Positions 9,050-17,598 of a DNA stretch of 64,000 nt are shown in pieces. Position numbers and translations under genes: made by a program. The notes under the pieces were generated by a model that saw only the letters and a list, made by a program, of their open reading frames with translations, was not told the origin of the DNA and did not search any database. The first letter of the stretch is position 1, and every line of letters begins with the position of its first letter. Source of the stretch: Flavobacteriales bacterium (GTDB lineage: Bacteria; Bacteroidota; Bacteroidia; JANQJC01); the NCBI GenBank assembly GCA_028281825.1, contig JANQJC010000104.1, positions 23,201-87,200 on the forward strand. The letters are read 5' to 3'.

Positions 9050-10727
9050 AACCTTCTAACCTGTTGTGGTAATAGAATAATAAATTGAAATCTTCTGACC
9101 GTATAATATTCTTCTGCTTATCATGGAATAGAGGACGTTTGGCATGATAAACTCCCAGGTTTTTCACACCCACTTCAATGATGCTACCAACATCACCGTT
9201 TTCTATATTATCATGCAACTTCACTTTGCCGGCATCCTTCAATTCTATGAGTACTTGTTTTAGTTTACCTATCACTTTGGCAAATTCCTCATAAGTGATT
9301 AATTCATCTTCTTCAGGCAAGCGGAGCAAACCATATATATCCAGTTTTTTATATCGTTTTTTGATAATCTCAAACGCAACAAAAGCAACCAAGTGACTGG
9401 AGAAAACTATATTCTCTTCGTGGAAACGCTTCACAATTTCGTCACCCAGCATAATGGTATACTCTGCATCGCGCTGCCTATCCTCAATTATTTTACCATT
9501 GGAATAGAAGTATTTCTTGATGTCCACTTCCCTACCGTCTTTGCCAATGCTCCTACCATTTTCATCCACTTCATTACCAAACAAGTCCATGGCCCTGCCA
9601 AATGAAATAGAAATTTCAGAACTCACCGTCATAAACTTTAAAAGAAACTTACCTAACTTAAACGGAGTGGCATAGTCATCATTTTCGCGATAGTAATGTT
9701 CTTGCCCTGAGCGTTTTAAATACTCATCAATCAAACCTTGAGCTTCCAGTACAAAGTTGTAACCAAACACAACGGGCACCACATATATCCTCTTGGCATT
9801 CTCGGGGTCGTGTATAAAGTTACGTCTTTGGGCTTCCAAGGCAGTACCTAGCAACCCTAACTTTAATCTCGACTCCAGTGCCCCCGACCTCGACCTTGTG
9901 CCACCCGGGAAAAACAGGCTATTGCAGCCGTGTGTCAATGCCAGTGTGGAATACGTTTTAAGCGTTTCTAAGTATGGTAAATTCTTCTTGCGTCGGTCTA
10001 CTTTGTATGCACCAAGCCTGTTCATGAAATAAGCTAAAATGCCAATACCAAACAAGTTCAAACCAGCACCATATACAAATGGCGGCAAGCCAATAGATTG
10101 AATAGCCCAACCGATTAGAATGGAGTCAATATTACTAAAGTGGGTGGGAACCATTACGACAGTCCCCTTCCTTGCAAGATTTCTAATCTGGTTAATCTCA
10201 CCTTCTAGCTTTATCTTTTCATGAAGGTTGTGTTTAGTGCTCCAAAGGCGAGAAAGCCCCTTACCCTGCGAAGCGTTCAGGAGCCATGAGAACCCAATGG
10301 AAACAAACTCCTTGGCAAAGGAATAAGCGTTGTAATCAAACTTACCGGCTATCTCCCACGCATAACGGTCAACAATGGTTTTCATGATAGCCTCATACTC
10401 TTCTGCCGATCTTTCTTCGTTCTCAGCATCTACCCTCACCATCATCCTCTTGATATTACTCCAAAAAGATTTCTCGTCGGGCTTGTCAGCTTTCCAAGGG
10501 GTTTGCTTCATGCGCACCCTTTCCAAATACAAAGTCTTAGCAAGCTCGTCTTCCAGTTTAGCAGGATTGCTCATAGTGAGGTCATGAACAGTCTTCATAC
10601 TCTCCTGCTTTACTAAATCGACAAACTCTTCCTGATTTCTTGCAAGCTTGTATATGGGCCAATCCTCATAGTGAGGAAAAACCTGATCATACAACCAACC
10701 GCTTGAAGTATGTATTTTGGTGGCCAT
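9027..10727 (-). CDS. PlsB-like 1-acyl/glycerol-3-phosphate acyltransferase
   Basis: A 566-residue protein with a central PlsC/LPLAT acyltransferase domain. Motif I is HFSNID (H196 to D201 in the HX4D arrangement), motif II is GAYKVDRR at about 239-246, and motif III FPGGTRSRSG at about 273-282. N-terminal and C-terminal arms of about 190 and 200 residues resemble PlsB/GPAT rather than the short PlsC proteins. The likely reaction is transfer of an acyl group to glycerol 3-phosphate or lysophosphatidate at the inner membrane; which of the two cannot be settled by eye. It lies nine bases after the DUF4442 gene and overlaps gpsA by 23 bases. Confidence 0.88.
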   Translation of the reverse strand: MATKIHTSSGWLYDQVFPHYEDWPIYKLARNQEEFVDLVKQESMKTVHDLTMSNPAKLEDELAKTLYLERVRMKQTPWKADKPDEKSFWSNIKRMMVRVDAENEERSAEEYEAIMKTIVDRYAWEIAGKFDYNAYSFAKEFVSIGFSWLLNASQGKGLSRLWSTKHNLHEKIKLEGEINQIRNLARKGTVVMVPTHFSNIDSILIGWAIQSIGLPPFVYGAGLNLFGIGILAYFMNRLGAYKVDRRKKNLPYLETLKTYSTLALTHGCNSLFFPGGTRSRSGALESRLKLGLLGTALEAQRRNFIHDPENAKRIYVVPVVFGYNFVLEAQGLIDEYLKRSGQEHYYRENDDYATPFKLGKFLLKFMTVSSEISISFGRAMDLFGNEVDENGRSIGKDGREVDIKKYFYSNGKIIEDRQRDAEYTIMLGDEIVKRFHEENIVFSSHLVAFVAFEIIKKRYKKLDIYGLLRLPEEDELITYEEFAKVIGKLKQVLIELKDAGKVKLHDNIENGDVGSIIEVGVKNLGVYHAKRPLFHDKQKNIIRSEDFNLLFYYHNRLEGYGLAKHV

Positions 10728-10736
10728 TAAGTCTTA

Positions 10737-11285
10737 TCAGCTTTTCATTCTTGCTTTATAAGACCAAATAAAAGTAAATTTTGAGACTTCTGTACCATCT
10801 TTCATTCTTCCAATTGAAGTTGTTTCAACAGTAACGCCCTCACCCGTTGCACAAGCCTTCTCTACAGCTTCAAAAACTTTATACCCATCTTCGCAGGTGA
10901 AAGTGGTTAATTGATTGGCTTTTTTGGTGAACTCCGCCTTCATACCAACGATAAGCATGGCACTTTTCTTCGGTGCATTTTCTGTGGCTAATACCCCCAA
11001 CGCTCCGGTTGACATTTCAGCGGCCATGGCTTGTGCAGCAAAGTATATCGATTGAAATGGATTTTGGCTTCTCCATCCATAAGGAACTGTTACCACACAC
11101 CCATCTGTATCTAGTCGGGTTATCCTTAATCCTGCAAACAAGGCCAATGGCAATTGTTTCAACAACCAAAGATTGAAAGTGAAACCCTTTAACATCATTT
11201 TTCTGTTTTTATCCACTTTGGTGTTAAGGGTATATACCTTCTTCTCTGTTCGTGTTTCTTGTTTGGTTTCTTCTAATACTTCCAT
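10737..11285 (-). CDS. DUF4442 domain hotdog-fold protein (thioesterase-like)
   Basis: A 182-residue protein matching the DUF4442 family, which adopt the hotdog fold of acyl-CoA thioesterases. The segment after residue 70 (PYGWRSQNPFQSIYFAAQAMAAE) has the family pattern, with a long helix packed by beta strands. No signal peptide is seen. It is the first gene of the lipid operon with the PlsB-like acyltransferase and gpsA, and a TAnnTTTG element lies 22 bases upstream. Context suggests action on acyl-CoA or acyl-ACP supplied to the acyltransferase, which is an inference. Confidence 0.82.
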   Translation of the reverse strand: MEVLEETKQETRTEKKVYTLNTKVDKNRKMMLKGFTFNLWLLKQLPLALFAGLRITRLDTDGCVVTVPYGWRSQNPFQSIYFAAQAMAAEMSTGALGVLATENAPKKSAMLIVGMKAEFTKKANQLTTFTCEDGYKVFEAVEKACATGEGVTVETTSIGRMKDGTEVSKFTFIWSYKARMKS

Positions 11286-11307
11286 AATTCGTGCTAATTA
11301 GTAGAAA

Positions 11308-11315
11308 CAAAAGTA
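11308..11315 (-). promoter_or_regulatory. TAnnTTTG -7 element of the glycerolipid operon
   Basis: Minus strand TACTTTTG, an exact match to the Bacteroidota -7 consensus. It ends 22 bases before the ATG at 11285 of the first gene in the DUF4442-acyltransferase-gpsA operon. No -33 TTTG was seen at 17-23 bases. Confidence 0.45.
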
Positions 11316-11393
11316 GTTGATAAATTGTGATATTCCTAGAAATCAATGCGTGCATTGTATTTTTCATTTGTATTTTTACCCAAAACTTGAAAA

Positions 11394-11936
11394 ATGCCTA
11401 CCTACATTGCAATACTGCGAGGAATAAACGTTACAGGCCATAATAAACTACCGATGGCTGACCTAAGAAGCCAGCTTACCAAGCTAGGATATGAAAATAT
11501 CCAAACCTACATACAAAGCGGCAATGTAATGTTTGAATGCAAGCAAACTAAACCTGAAGAACTGGCCGAACAAATTGCCCAGCTCATCAAGAAAGCATGG
11601 AATTACGATGTGCCCGTGATTGTGTTTGAGCCTGATTATCTGGAAGTAGTTATTAAGAGCAGCCCTTTCATGAACGGAAGAAGTGCGGATATCACTAAGC
11701 TCTTGATTACATTTTTGGCAGAAGAACCCCAGACAGAGAATATCGAAAGACTGAAAAGCTACGATTATCAGCCTGATGAAATAGTGATTGACAAAAAGGT
11801 TGTTTACCTGTTTTGCCCAAATGGCTATGGAAAAACCAAATACAGCAATAACTTTATTGAGAATAAACTGAAAGTAGCGGCTACCACCCGCAATTGGAAA
11901 ACATGCAATAAACTTTTAGAGATGGCAAAAGTTTAA
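11394..11936 (+). CDS. DUF1697 domain-containing protein
   Basis: A 180-residue cytosolic protein with the DUF1697 N-terminus: YIAILRGINVTGHNKLPMADL at about 4-24, followed by IQTYIQSGNVMFE, both hallmarks of the family. The function of the family is not known; the fold is an alpha/beta pair with weak similarity to nucleotide-binding domains. It stands alone on the plus strand, and its stop overlaps the end of the converging MmcQ/YjbR gene by four bases. No clear promoter consensus; the upstream region is AT-rich. Confidence 0.88.
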   Translation: MPTYIAILRGINVTGHNKLPMADLRSQLTKLGYENIQTYIQSGNVMFECKQTKPEELAEQIAQLIKKAWNYDVPVIVFEPDYLEVVIKSSPFMNGRSADITKLLITFLAEEPQTENIERLKSYDYQPDEIVIDKKVVYLFCPNGYGKTKYSNNFIENKLKVAATTRNWKTCNKLLEMAKV

Positions 11937-12280
11937 ATGAGCCCTAGCTCTCTTTGTACTTTCTTGGTCAATTTGCTGGCAACCAGTTCATAAGATTGCC
12001 TTACGTAATGTTCCCATTCTTCATCTGATAAGGCGCCAGCCTCTTTCACGTATATCCATTTATTCCTGGCCATATATGGTGCAGGAACAATTCCTTCTTT
12101 TGCAACCAACTCATCAAACTCATCTGGCTTTACCTTGAGAGATGCACCAAAATTCCCCGACAAACCAGTCACACAAAACATCTTCTCATATATGCAGAAA
12201 CATAGGTCATTACCCCATTTCACATCCTCCGTGGCCTGAGGTAATGAGAGTGCAAATTCCCGAAGTTGCTCTATGTTCAT
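11933..12280 (-). CDS. MmcQ/YjbR family protein
   Basis: A 115-residue protein of the MmcQ/YjbR family, a CyaY-like fold with a proposed but unproven DNA-binding role. Family features are the N-terminal LREFALSLPQATEDVKWG, then the strand FCIYEKMFCVTGL, and later RNKWIYVKEAGALSDEEW. The length is typical. It is divergently arranged with the glycosyltransferase gene at 12454 and converges on the DUF1697 gene. The 173-base gap to the next gene shows nothing beyond AT-rich DNA and the short inverted sequence TGCGCAACGCA near 12350. Confidence 0.88.
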   Translation of the reverse strand: MNIEQLREFALSLPQATEDVKWGNDLCFCIYEKMFCVTGLSGNFGASLKVKPDEFDELVAKEGIVPAPYMARNKWIYVKEAGALSDEEWEHYVRQSYELVASKLTKKVQRELGLI

Positions 12281-12453
12281 TATACATTGAAGATTGATAC
12301 ATGACTAAATTACCTAAACTTGTGCCATTATCAAATCTTTATTTACTTTGCGCAACGCAAAAGAGAATTATCTAAAGCACCATCTGTTTGACACAACTCT
12401 ACCAAGTTTAACTGATACTGAACTAGATAAGCTGATAAGCAGCTTACAGACAA

Positions 12454-13581
12454 ATGGTAAAATCTCCTGAAAAGCATCTTCATGTAGTCTCTTTTGATGT
12501 GCCTTACCCGGCAAATTATGGTGGTGTAATTGATGTTTTTTATAAACTCAAAGCATTACACAATGAAGGAGTAAAACTCCATTTGCATTGCTTTGAATAT
12601 GGGCGTGAACAAGCAAAAGAATTGAATAAGATTTGTCACTCTGTTCATTATTATAAAAGACATACATCACGTAATAACCTGATAAGACCGAGGCCATTTA
12701 TTGTGGTAACAAGGGATTCAGAGGAACTCTTAAAAAATCTTTTGAAGGATAACCATCCCATACTTTTTGAGGGCTTGCATACTTGCTTTTACCTGGATGA
12801 AAAGAAACTAAAAAAGCGCAAGAAGATAGTCCGCTCACACAACATTGAGCATGATTACTACTTGAATCTGGCAAGAGTTGAAAGGGATGTTTTCAAGAAA
12901 ACCTATTTCTATAATGAGTCATTCAAGTTAAAAAGGTTTGAGAAAGTCCTGAAACATGCAGATGTGATATTGGGCATCTCAAAAAATGACACTGCTTATC
13001 TTTCTTCCAAATACAAGAATTGTCATCTTGTTACTGCTTTTCACCCTAATGAGGAAGTATCAGTAGCTTCAGGAAAAGGCAAGTTTGCTTTATATCACGG
13101 CAGCATGGATGTAGGTGAGAATAACGAAGCTGCGCTTTTTCTGGTTGACCAAGTTTTTAATGATATCAAGGTGCCGCTAATAATAGCAGGCAAAAAGCCA
13201 TCTAAAGAGTTGCGTGATGCCGTTGCCAAATACAAACACATTAAGCTTGAAAGTGACCTAACCACAGATGGCATATATGATTTGGTGAAAAAGGCACAGA
13301 TAAATGTGTTACCTACCTTTCAGGCTACGGGTATTAAGTTGAAACTTTTGGCTGCATTATTCAATGGAAGGCATTGCCTGGTAAACAACTTTATGGTGGA
13401 AAACACTGGTTTAGAAAAACTTTGCGTGGTAAAGAACACTTCCACTGATATGAAAAAGGCCGTTGTTCAGTTGTTTGAAAAACCTTTTGATAGGGAAGAC
13501 TTGGCTAAAAGAGAGAAAATTCTGATAAAAGATTTCTCCAATGAAGAAAGCGCGAAAAAACTGGTAAAACTAATCTTCTGA
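12454..13581 (+). CDS. Glycosyltransferase, GT4-like (GT-B fold)
   Basis: A 375-residue cytosolic glycosyltransferase. The N-terminal half begins with a Rossmann strand and glycine loop (HVVSFDVPYPANYGGVIDVFY, about 10-30). The C-terminal half has ALYHGSMDVGENNEAALFLVD near 212 and the acceptor/donor region ATGIKLKLLAALFNGRHCLVNN near 291-312, as in GT-B enzymes; the usual E-x7-E is replaced by a K/N-rich variant. The donor and acceptor are unknown. One 60-base line I counted (12901-12960) is 32% G+C, lower than many neighbours, and the gene stands alone between unrelated genes, which may point to acquisition. Confidence 0.82.
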   Translation: MVKSPEKHLHVVSFDVPYPANYGGVIDVFYKLKALHNEGVKLHLHCFEYGREQAKELNKICHSVHYYKRHTSRNNLIRPRPFIVVTRDSEELLKNLLKDNHPILFEGLHTCFYLDEKKLKKRKKIVRSHNIEHDYYLNLARVERDVFKKTYFYNESFKLKRFEKVLKHADVILGISKNDTAYLSSKYKNCHLVTAFHPNEEVSVASGKGKFALYHGSMDVGENNEAALFLVDQVFNDIKVPLIIAGKKPSKELRDAVAKYKHIKLESDLTTDGIYDLVKKAQINVLPTFQATGIKLKLLAALFNGRHCLVNNFMVENTGLEKLCVVKNTSTDMKKAVVQLFEKPFDREDLAKREKILIKDFSNEESAKKLVKLIF

Positions 13582-13589
13582 GTGCCTGG

Positions 13590-14297
13590 CTACAATCCTC
13601 CAGAATTACTTGAGAAAACTTCTGACAGCAGTCCACCTTCACATTTAAGTGTGCGTGAATTATAACGGTCAAAGAAAGAATAATTGTGGGTTGCCATCAC
13701 CACCGCAGTTCCTGTACTATTTATATCTACCATCAGTTGAAGTATACCCAATGAAGTATCAGGGTCAAGATTACCTGTAGGCTCATCGGCCAATATTAGT
13801 TCTGGGTCATTGACCAAAGCACGGGCAATAGACACGCGTTGCTGCTCACCACCAGACAGTTGATGTGGCATTTTATGGCCTTTGGTTTTCATCCCAACAA
13901 GACTCAAAACGCTTTCAATCTTCTCGTCCATCTTCTTCTTGTCAGTCCAGCCAGTGGCTTTCATCACAAAAACCAGGTTATCGTGAATATTTCTATCCGA
14001 AAGCAATTGATAATCTTGAAAAACGATGCCCAGCTTTCTCCTTAAAAAAGGCACTTCTTTCATTTTAATGCCCTTGAGGTTATGCCCAGCAACGTTAGCC
14101 TCGCCCTCTTTTAGCGGTAAATCAGCATACAATGTTCTCAGTAAGCTACTCTTGCCGCTGCCCGTCCTACCGATTAGGTAAACAAACTCACCCTTGTGTA
14201 CACTAAGCGTTACATCTTTTAATATAAGCCCTTCACGCTGATAAACAGATACATTTTTCAGGTCTACTATTACTTCTCTCTCTTGTTCTTCTTCCAT
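13590..14297 (-). CDS. FtsE-like cell-division ABC ATPase
   Basis: A 235-residue ABC ATPase with Walker A GRTGSGKS at about 43-50, the Q-loop VFQDYQLL near 92-99, the signature LSGGEQQR at 147-154 and Walker [15 protein letters not shown] at 167-180. The sequence most resembles FtsE, which pairs with the membrane protein FtsX to activate peptidoglycan hydrolases at the septum. An in-frame start further upstream at 14378 would add 27 residues not found in the family, so the ATG at 14297 ([19 protein letters not shown]) is preferred. No FtsX gene is next to it; in many Bacteroidota ftsX lies elsewhere. A LolD-like or MacB-like ATPase is the main alternative. Confidence 0.85.
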   Translation of the reverse strand: MEEEQEREVIVDLKNVSVYQREGLILKDVTLSVHKGEFVYLIGRTGSGKSSLLRTLYADLPLKEGEANVAGHNLKGIKMKEVPFLRRKLGIVFQDYQLLSDRNIHDNLVFVMKATGWTDKKKMDEKIESVLSLVGMKTKGHKMPHQLSGGEQQRVSIARALVNDPELILADEPTGNLDPDTSLGILQLMVDINSTGTAVVMATHNYSFFDRYNSRTLKCEGGLLSEVFSSNSGGL

Positions 14298-14484
14298 AAA
14301 GCAAGGCAAATCTAAAACATCGAACGGAATATACGGAAATCTGTACGCAATTTGCTGTGTTTTTAGAAGGCTCAGCAAATTAAGTGCAAAATAATTTTAA
14401 CACCATAGCGTTGATAAGTTATCGATACCACACCCCTACCCCATACTTTAATTTCTAAATTTTGTCCACTATATCTGTCATGGC

Positions 14485-17400
14485 ATGAAATACCTGAAAA
14501 TCAACATATTATTCATTTTTTGGCTGACTATGGGGTTAGGCGTGGAAAGTTTCGCACAAAAGTCAGCCATTCATTACGATATTGAGAAAGACTACAAGCA
14601 AGCAGTAGAACTTTACAACAAGCAAAAATACGCAACCGCTCAAGACCTTTTTGATGGCATAACCCAATCGCCTGAACCGCATCATTATGACGTAAAATCG
14701 AACTCTGAATACTATTCGGCCATGTGTGCGGTGCAGCTTCAACACAATGATGCTGACTATCGTATGGAGAACTTTATTGAGAAAAGCGGTGAAAGCCCAA
14801 AAGTAAACAGGGCCCGTTTTGAAATGGCAAAATATGATTACAGTCGAAAAAGATATACGTCAGCAGTTGATTGGTTTGACCAGGTAAACACCTATGAACT
14901 AAAAGATGACGAATTGGGTGAATACTATTTTAAAGCCGGATACAGCTATTTTACTCGGGAGAATTACAAAGAGGCCAAAACAAGGTTTTCACAAATTATT
15001 GGTGTCGAGAATATGTATCGTTCTCCCGCAATATACTACACAGCCCATATTGACTATACGGAGGAAAACTATGAGACCGCTTTAAAAGGCTTTCAAAAAC
15101 TGGAAAACGATGAAAACTTTGCCCCTATTGTTCCATACTATATCTCACAGCTATATTTTTTACAAGGCAGGTATGAGGAAGTAATTGAGTATGCCACCCC
15201 ATTGCTGGAAACTGCCAGCGAGAAAAGAGCTCCTGAAATAGCCAAGCTTATTGGCGAATCCTACTTTAGGACGAAACAATATGAGAAAGCTGTGCCTTAC
15301 CTGAAGAGATTTGAACAAAGCAGCTATCGTATGCTCACCGATGATTATTACCAGTTGGCATTTGCCCAATATCAATCCAAGCAATATAGGGATGCCATTC
15401 CCAATTTTGAGAAGTCAGTATCGGGCGATGACGAGATGGCGCAATTAGCCTATTACTACATTGCTGATTGCTTCTTAAAGACTGGTAATAAACAAGCCGC
15501 GAGAAATTCATTCCGTCAGGCTTCACGATTGGAATTTGACTCTTCCATCCAAGAAGATGCACTTTTCAACTACGCCAAGCTGGCCTACGAGTTGTCATTT
15601 AACCCCTATAATGAAGCCATCCAGGCTTTTGAGGAATACATTAAAGCACATCCTAACTCACCTCGAACAGACGAGGCCTATCAATTTTTGTTAAGTGTTT
15701 ATCTTACCACCAACAACTACAAAAGCGCACTTGAGTCTATAGAAAGCATCAAGGATAAGGATGATAAAGTCAAGTCAACCTATCAAAGGGTGGCCTATTT
15801 TCGTGCAGTAGAATTATACAATGACTTGAGTTTTGAGTCCTCAATTGTTCATTTTGATAAAACGATAAAGAACCCACATAATACAGATTTGGTAACCAAA
15901 TCACATTATTGGAAGGGAGAAGCTTATTACAAGCTAGCGCAATGGGACCAAGCAGTTAAGTGCTACAACAAATACCTGTTTAGCCCTGGGGTACAAAACG
16001 AAAAATATTATAACACTGCCAATTACAATATTGGATACTGCTATTTTAAGCAAGGTAAATACCCAAAAGCGATTGAGGCTTTCCGCAAGTACGCCAGTGG
16101 CAAGAATAAGCTGCCTGAGCAATTAGGTGATGCTTATCTGCGCATCGGTGATGGATATTATATCATGAAGGATAACCAAATGGCAATTGACTTTTATGAT
16201 AAAGCCGTTGCAGTAGATGCCTTTGATACGGATTATGCCATCTTTCAGGTAGCAATGTGCTACGGTTTGCAAGGCAAATACCAATCAAAGGTAGAAGCCT
16301 TGAAGCAGCTCTTGCAAAACTTTGCCAAAACACGCTACCAAGCTGATGCCAAGTACGAGATTGGGGATACTTATTTCACCTTTCTTAATAACGAAACCAG
16401 CGCATTGAAGTATTTCCAGATGGTGTTGGATGACCACTCTAAATCATCTTATTACAAAGAAAGCCTCTTGAAAATTGGTTTGATTAACTACAACACTGGC
16501 AACGAGGATGAAGCCTTTGCCTTATTTGATAAAATAATTGAGGAATATCCAGGTTCACAGGCGGCTAGGGAATCAATACTTAAAATTGAAAAGATATACA
16601 TACAAAAAGGACAGGTTGACCAATGGGAAGAATATGTTAGAACACACCAGTTGACTGATGTTACCAAGGAGCAATTGGATAAAGCCAATTACGAGCAAGC
16701 CGAGACCAAATACAAAAAAGGTAGCTATGGGGAGGCCCGTGATGACTTTAATAAATACTTGGAAAAATTCCCGAATGGTGGCTTTGTACTGAATGCTAAT
16801 TTCTACAAGGCGGAATGCTCTTACTATCTTAAGGACTACGAAAAAGCGCTGGAAGGGTACAATTTCGCGATTGGAAGAGCTAAGAACACCTTTACTGAGA
16901 AATCATTACAAAGGGCGGCTGATATTCATTTCAATAATGAAAATTACAACGAGGCCAAGCTGATGTTTACCATACTAGAGGAAGTGGCTGAAGTACAGCA
17001 AAACCTTTTTAACAGTCGCATTGGCTTGATGAGAACCAACTATTTGCTCAACAAGTTTGATGAAGCAATCGAATATTCGCAAAAACTGCTGGGTGCTGAG
17101 AAAGTGTCTCAAGATGTTGTTGCTGAAGCCCACTTAACCATTGCAAAATCGGCTATGGCACAAAACAAGTTAGGTCTTGCTTTACCTGAATTTACTGAGG
17201 TGGAGAAGACCATGAGCAATGCTATGGCTGCTGAAGCCAAGTTTAATATCGCCCACATACAATACATGCAAGGTAATTATGAAGAGTGTCAAAAGTTGAT
17301 TTTTGAGCTGATTGATAAATATGCTTCATATAAAGAGTGGGTTACTAAGTCATTCCTGTTGTTGGCTGATAATTATCTTAAACTGAACGATACCTACCAA

Positions 17401-17598
17401 GCTAAAATCACCTTACAATATGTGATAGACAAGAGCGGACAGGAACAATACCAGCAGGTAGCCCAGAAAAAACTAGACGAGATACTGGCCAAAGAGGTTA
17501 AAAAAGAAATGAGCAAACCCGAGGCCAGTGAAGTTGAAATAAATATAGGCGAAACTCCCGTAGGTGGACAAAATATGGAGGATAATGGCAATGAATAA
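14485..17598 (+). CDS. Large secreted TPR-repeat protein
   Basis: A 1037-residue protein with an N-terminal signal peptide (hydrophobic core about 7-20, Ala-Gln cleavage near residue 25) followed by tetratricopeptide repeats over nearly its whole length; typical repeat phrases are YYFKAGYSYFTRENYKEAKTRF and YNIGYCYFKQGKYPKAIEAF. TPR arrays of this size in Bacteroidota are often periplasmic scaffolds (YbgF/BamD-like or gliding/secretion accessories). It overlaps by eight bases the start of the outer-membrane barrel candidate, so the two are probably translated together and may act in one envelope complex. Signal-peptide export is clear; the specific role is not. Confidence 0.88.
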   Translation: MKYLKINILFIFWLTMGLGVESFAQKSAIHYDIEKDYKQAVELYNKQKYATAQDLFDGITQSPEPHHYDVKSNSEYYSAMCAVQLQHNDADYRMENFIEKSGESPKVNRARFEMAKYDYSRKRYTSAVDWFDQVNTYELKDDELGEYYFKAGYSYFTRENYKEAKTRFSQIIGVENMYRSPAIYYTAHIDYTEENYETALKGFQKLENDENFAPIVPYYISQLYFLQGRYEEVIEYATPLLETASEKRAPEIAKLIGESYFRTKQYEKAVPYLKRFEQSSYRMLTDDYYQLAFAQYQSKQYRDAIPNFEKSVSGDDEMAQLAYYYIADCFLKTGNKQAARNSFRQASRLEFDSSIQEDALFNYAKLAYELSFNPYNEAIQAFEEYIKAHPNSPRTDEAYQFLLSVYLTTNNYKSALESIESIKDKDDKVKSTYQRVAYFRAVELYNDLSFESSIVHFDKTIKNPHNTDLVTKSHYWKGEAYYKLAQWDQAVKCYNKYLFSPGVQNEKYYNTANYNIGYCYFKQGKYPKAIEAFRKYASGKNKLPEQLGDAYLRIGDGYYIMKDNQMAIDFYDKAVAVDAFDTDYAIFQVAMCYGLQGKYQSKVEALKQLLQNFAKTRYQADAKYEIGDTYFTFLNNETSALKYFQMVLDDHSKSSYYKESLLKIGLINYNTGNEDEAFALFDKIIEEYPGSQAARESILKIEKIYIQKGQVDQWEEYVRTHQLTDVTKEQLDKANYEQAETKYKKGSYGEARDDFNKYLEKFPNGGFVLNANFYKAECSYYLKDYEKALEGYNFAIGRAKNTFTEKSLQRAADIHFNNENYNEAKLMFTILEEVAEVQQNLFNSRIGLMRTNYLLNKFDEAIEYSQKLLGAEKVSQDVVAEAHLTIAKSAMAQNKLGLALPEFTEVEKTMSNAMAAEAKFNIAHIQYMQGNYEECQKLIFELIDKYASYKEWVTKSFLLLADNYLKLNDTYQAKITLQYVIDKSGQEQYQQVAQKKLDEILAKEVKKEMSKPEASEVEINIGETPVGGQNMEDNGNE
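17577..17581 (+). promoter_or_regulatory. Shine-Dalgarno GGAGG that fixes the barrel-gene start
   Basis: GGAGG inside the end of the TPR gene lies nine bases before the ATG at 17591, but only three before the ATG at 17585. Strong Shine-Dalgarno sequences are uncommon in this phylum, so it is used here to choose the start. Confidence 0.5.
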
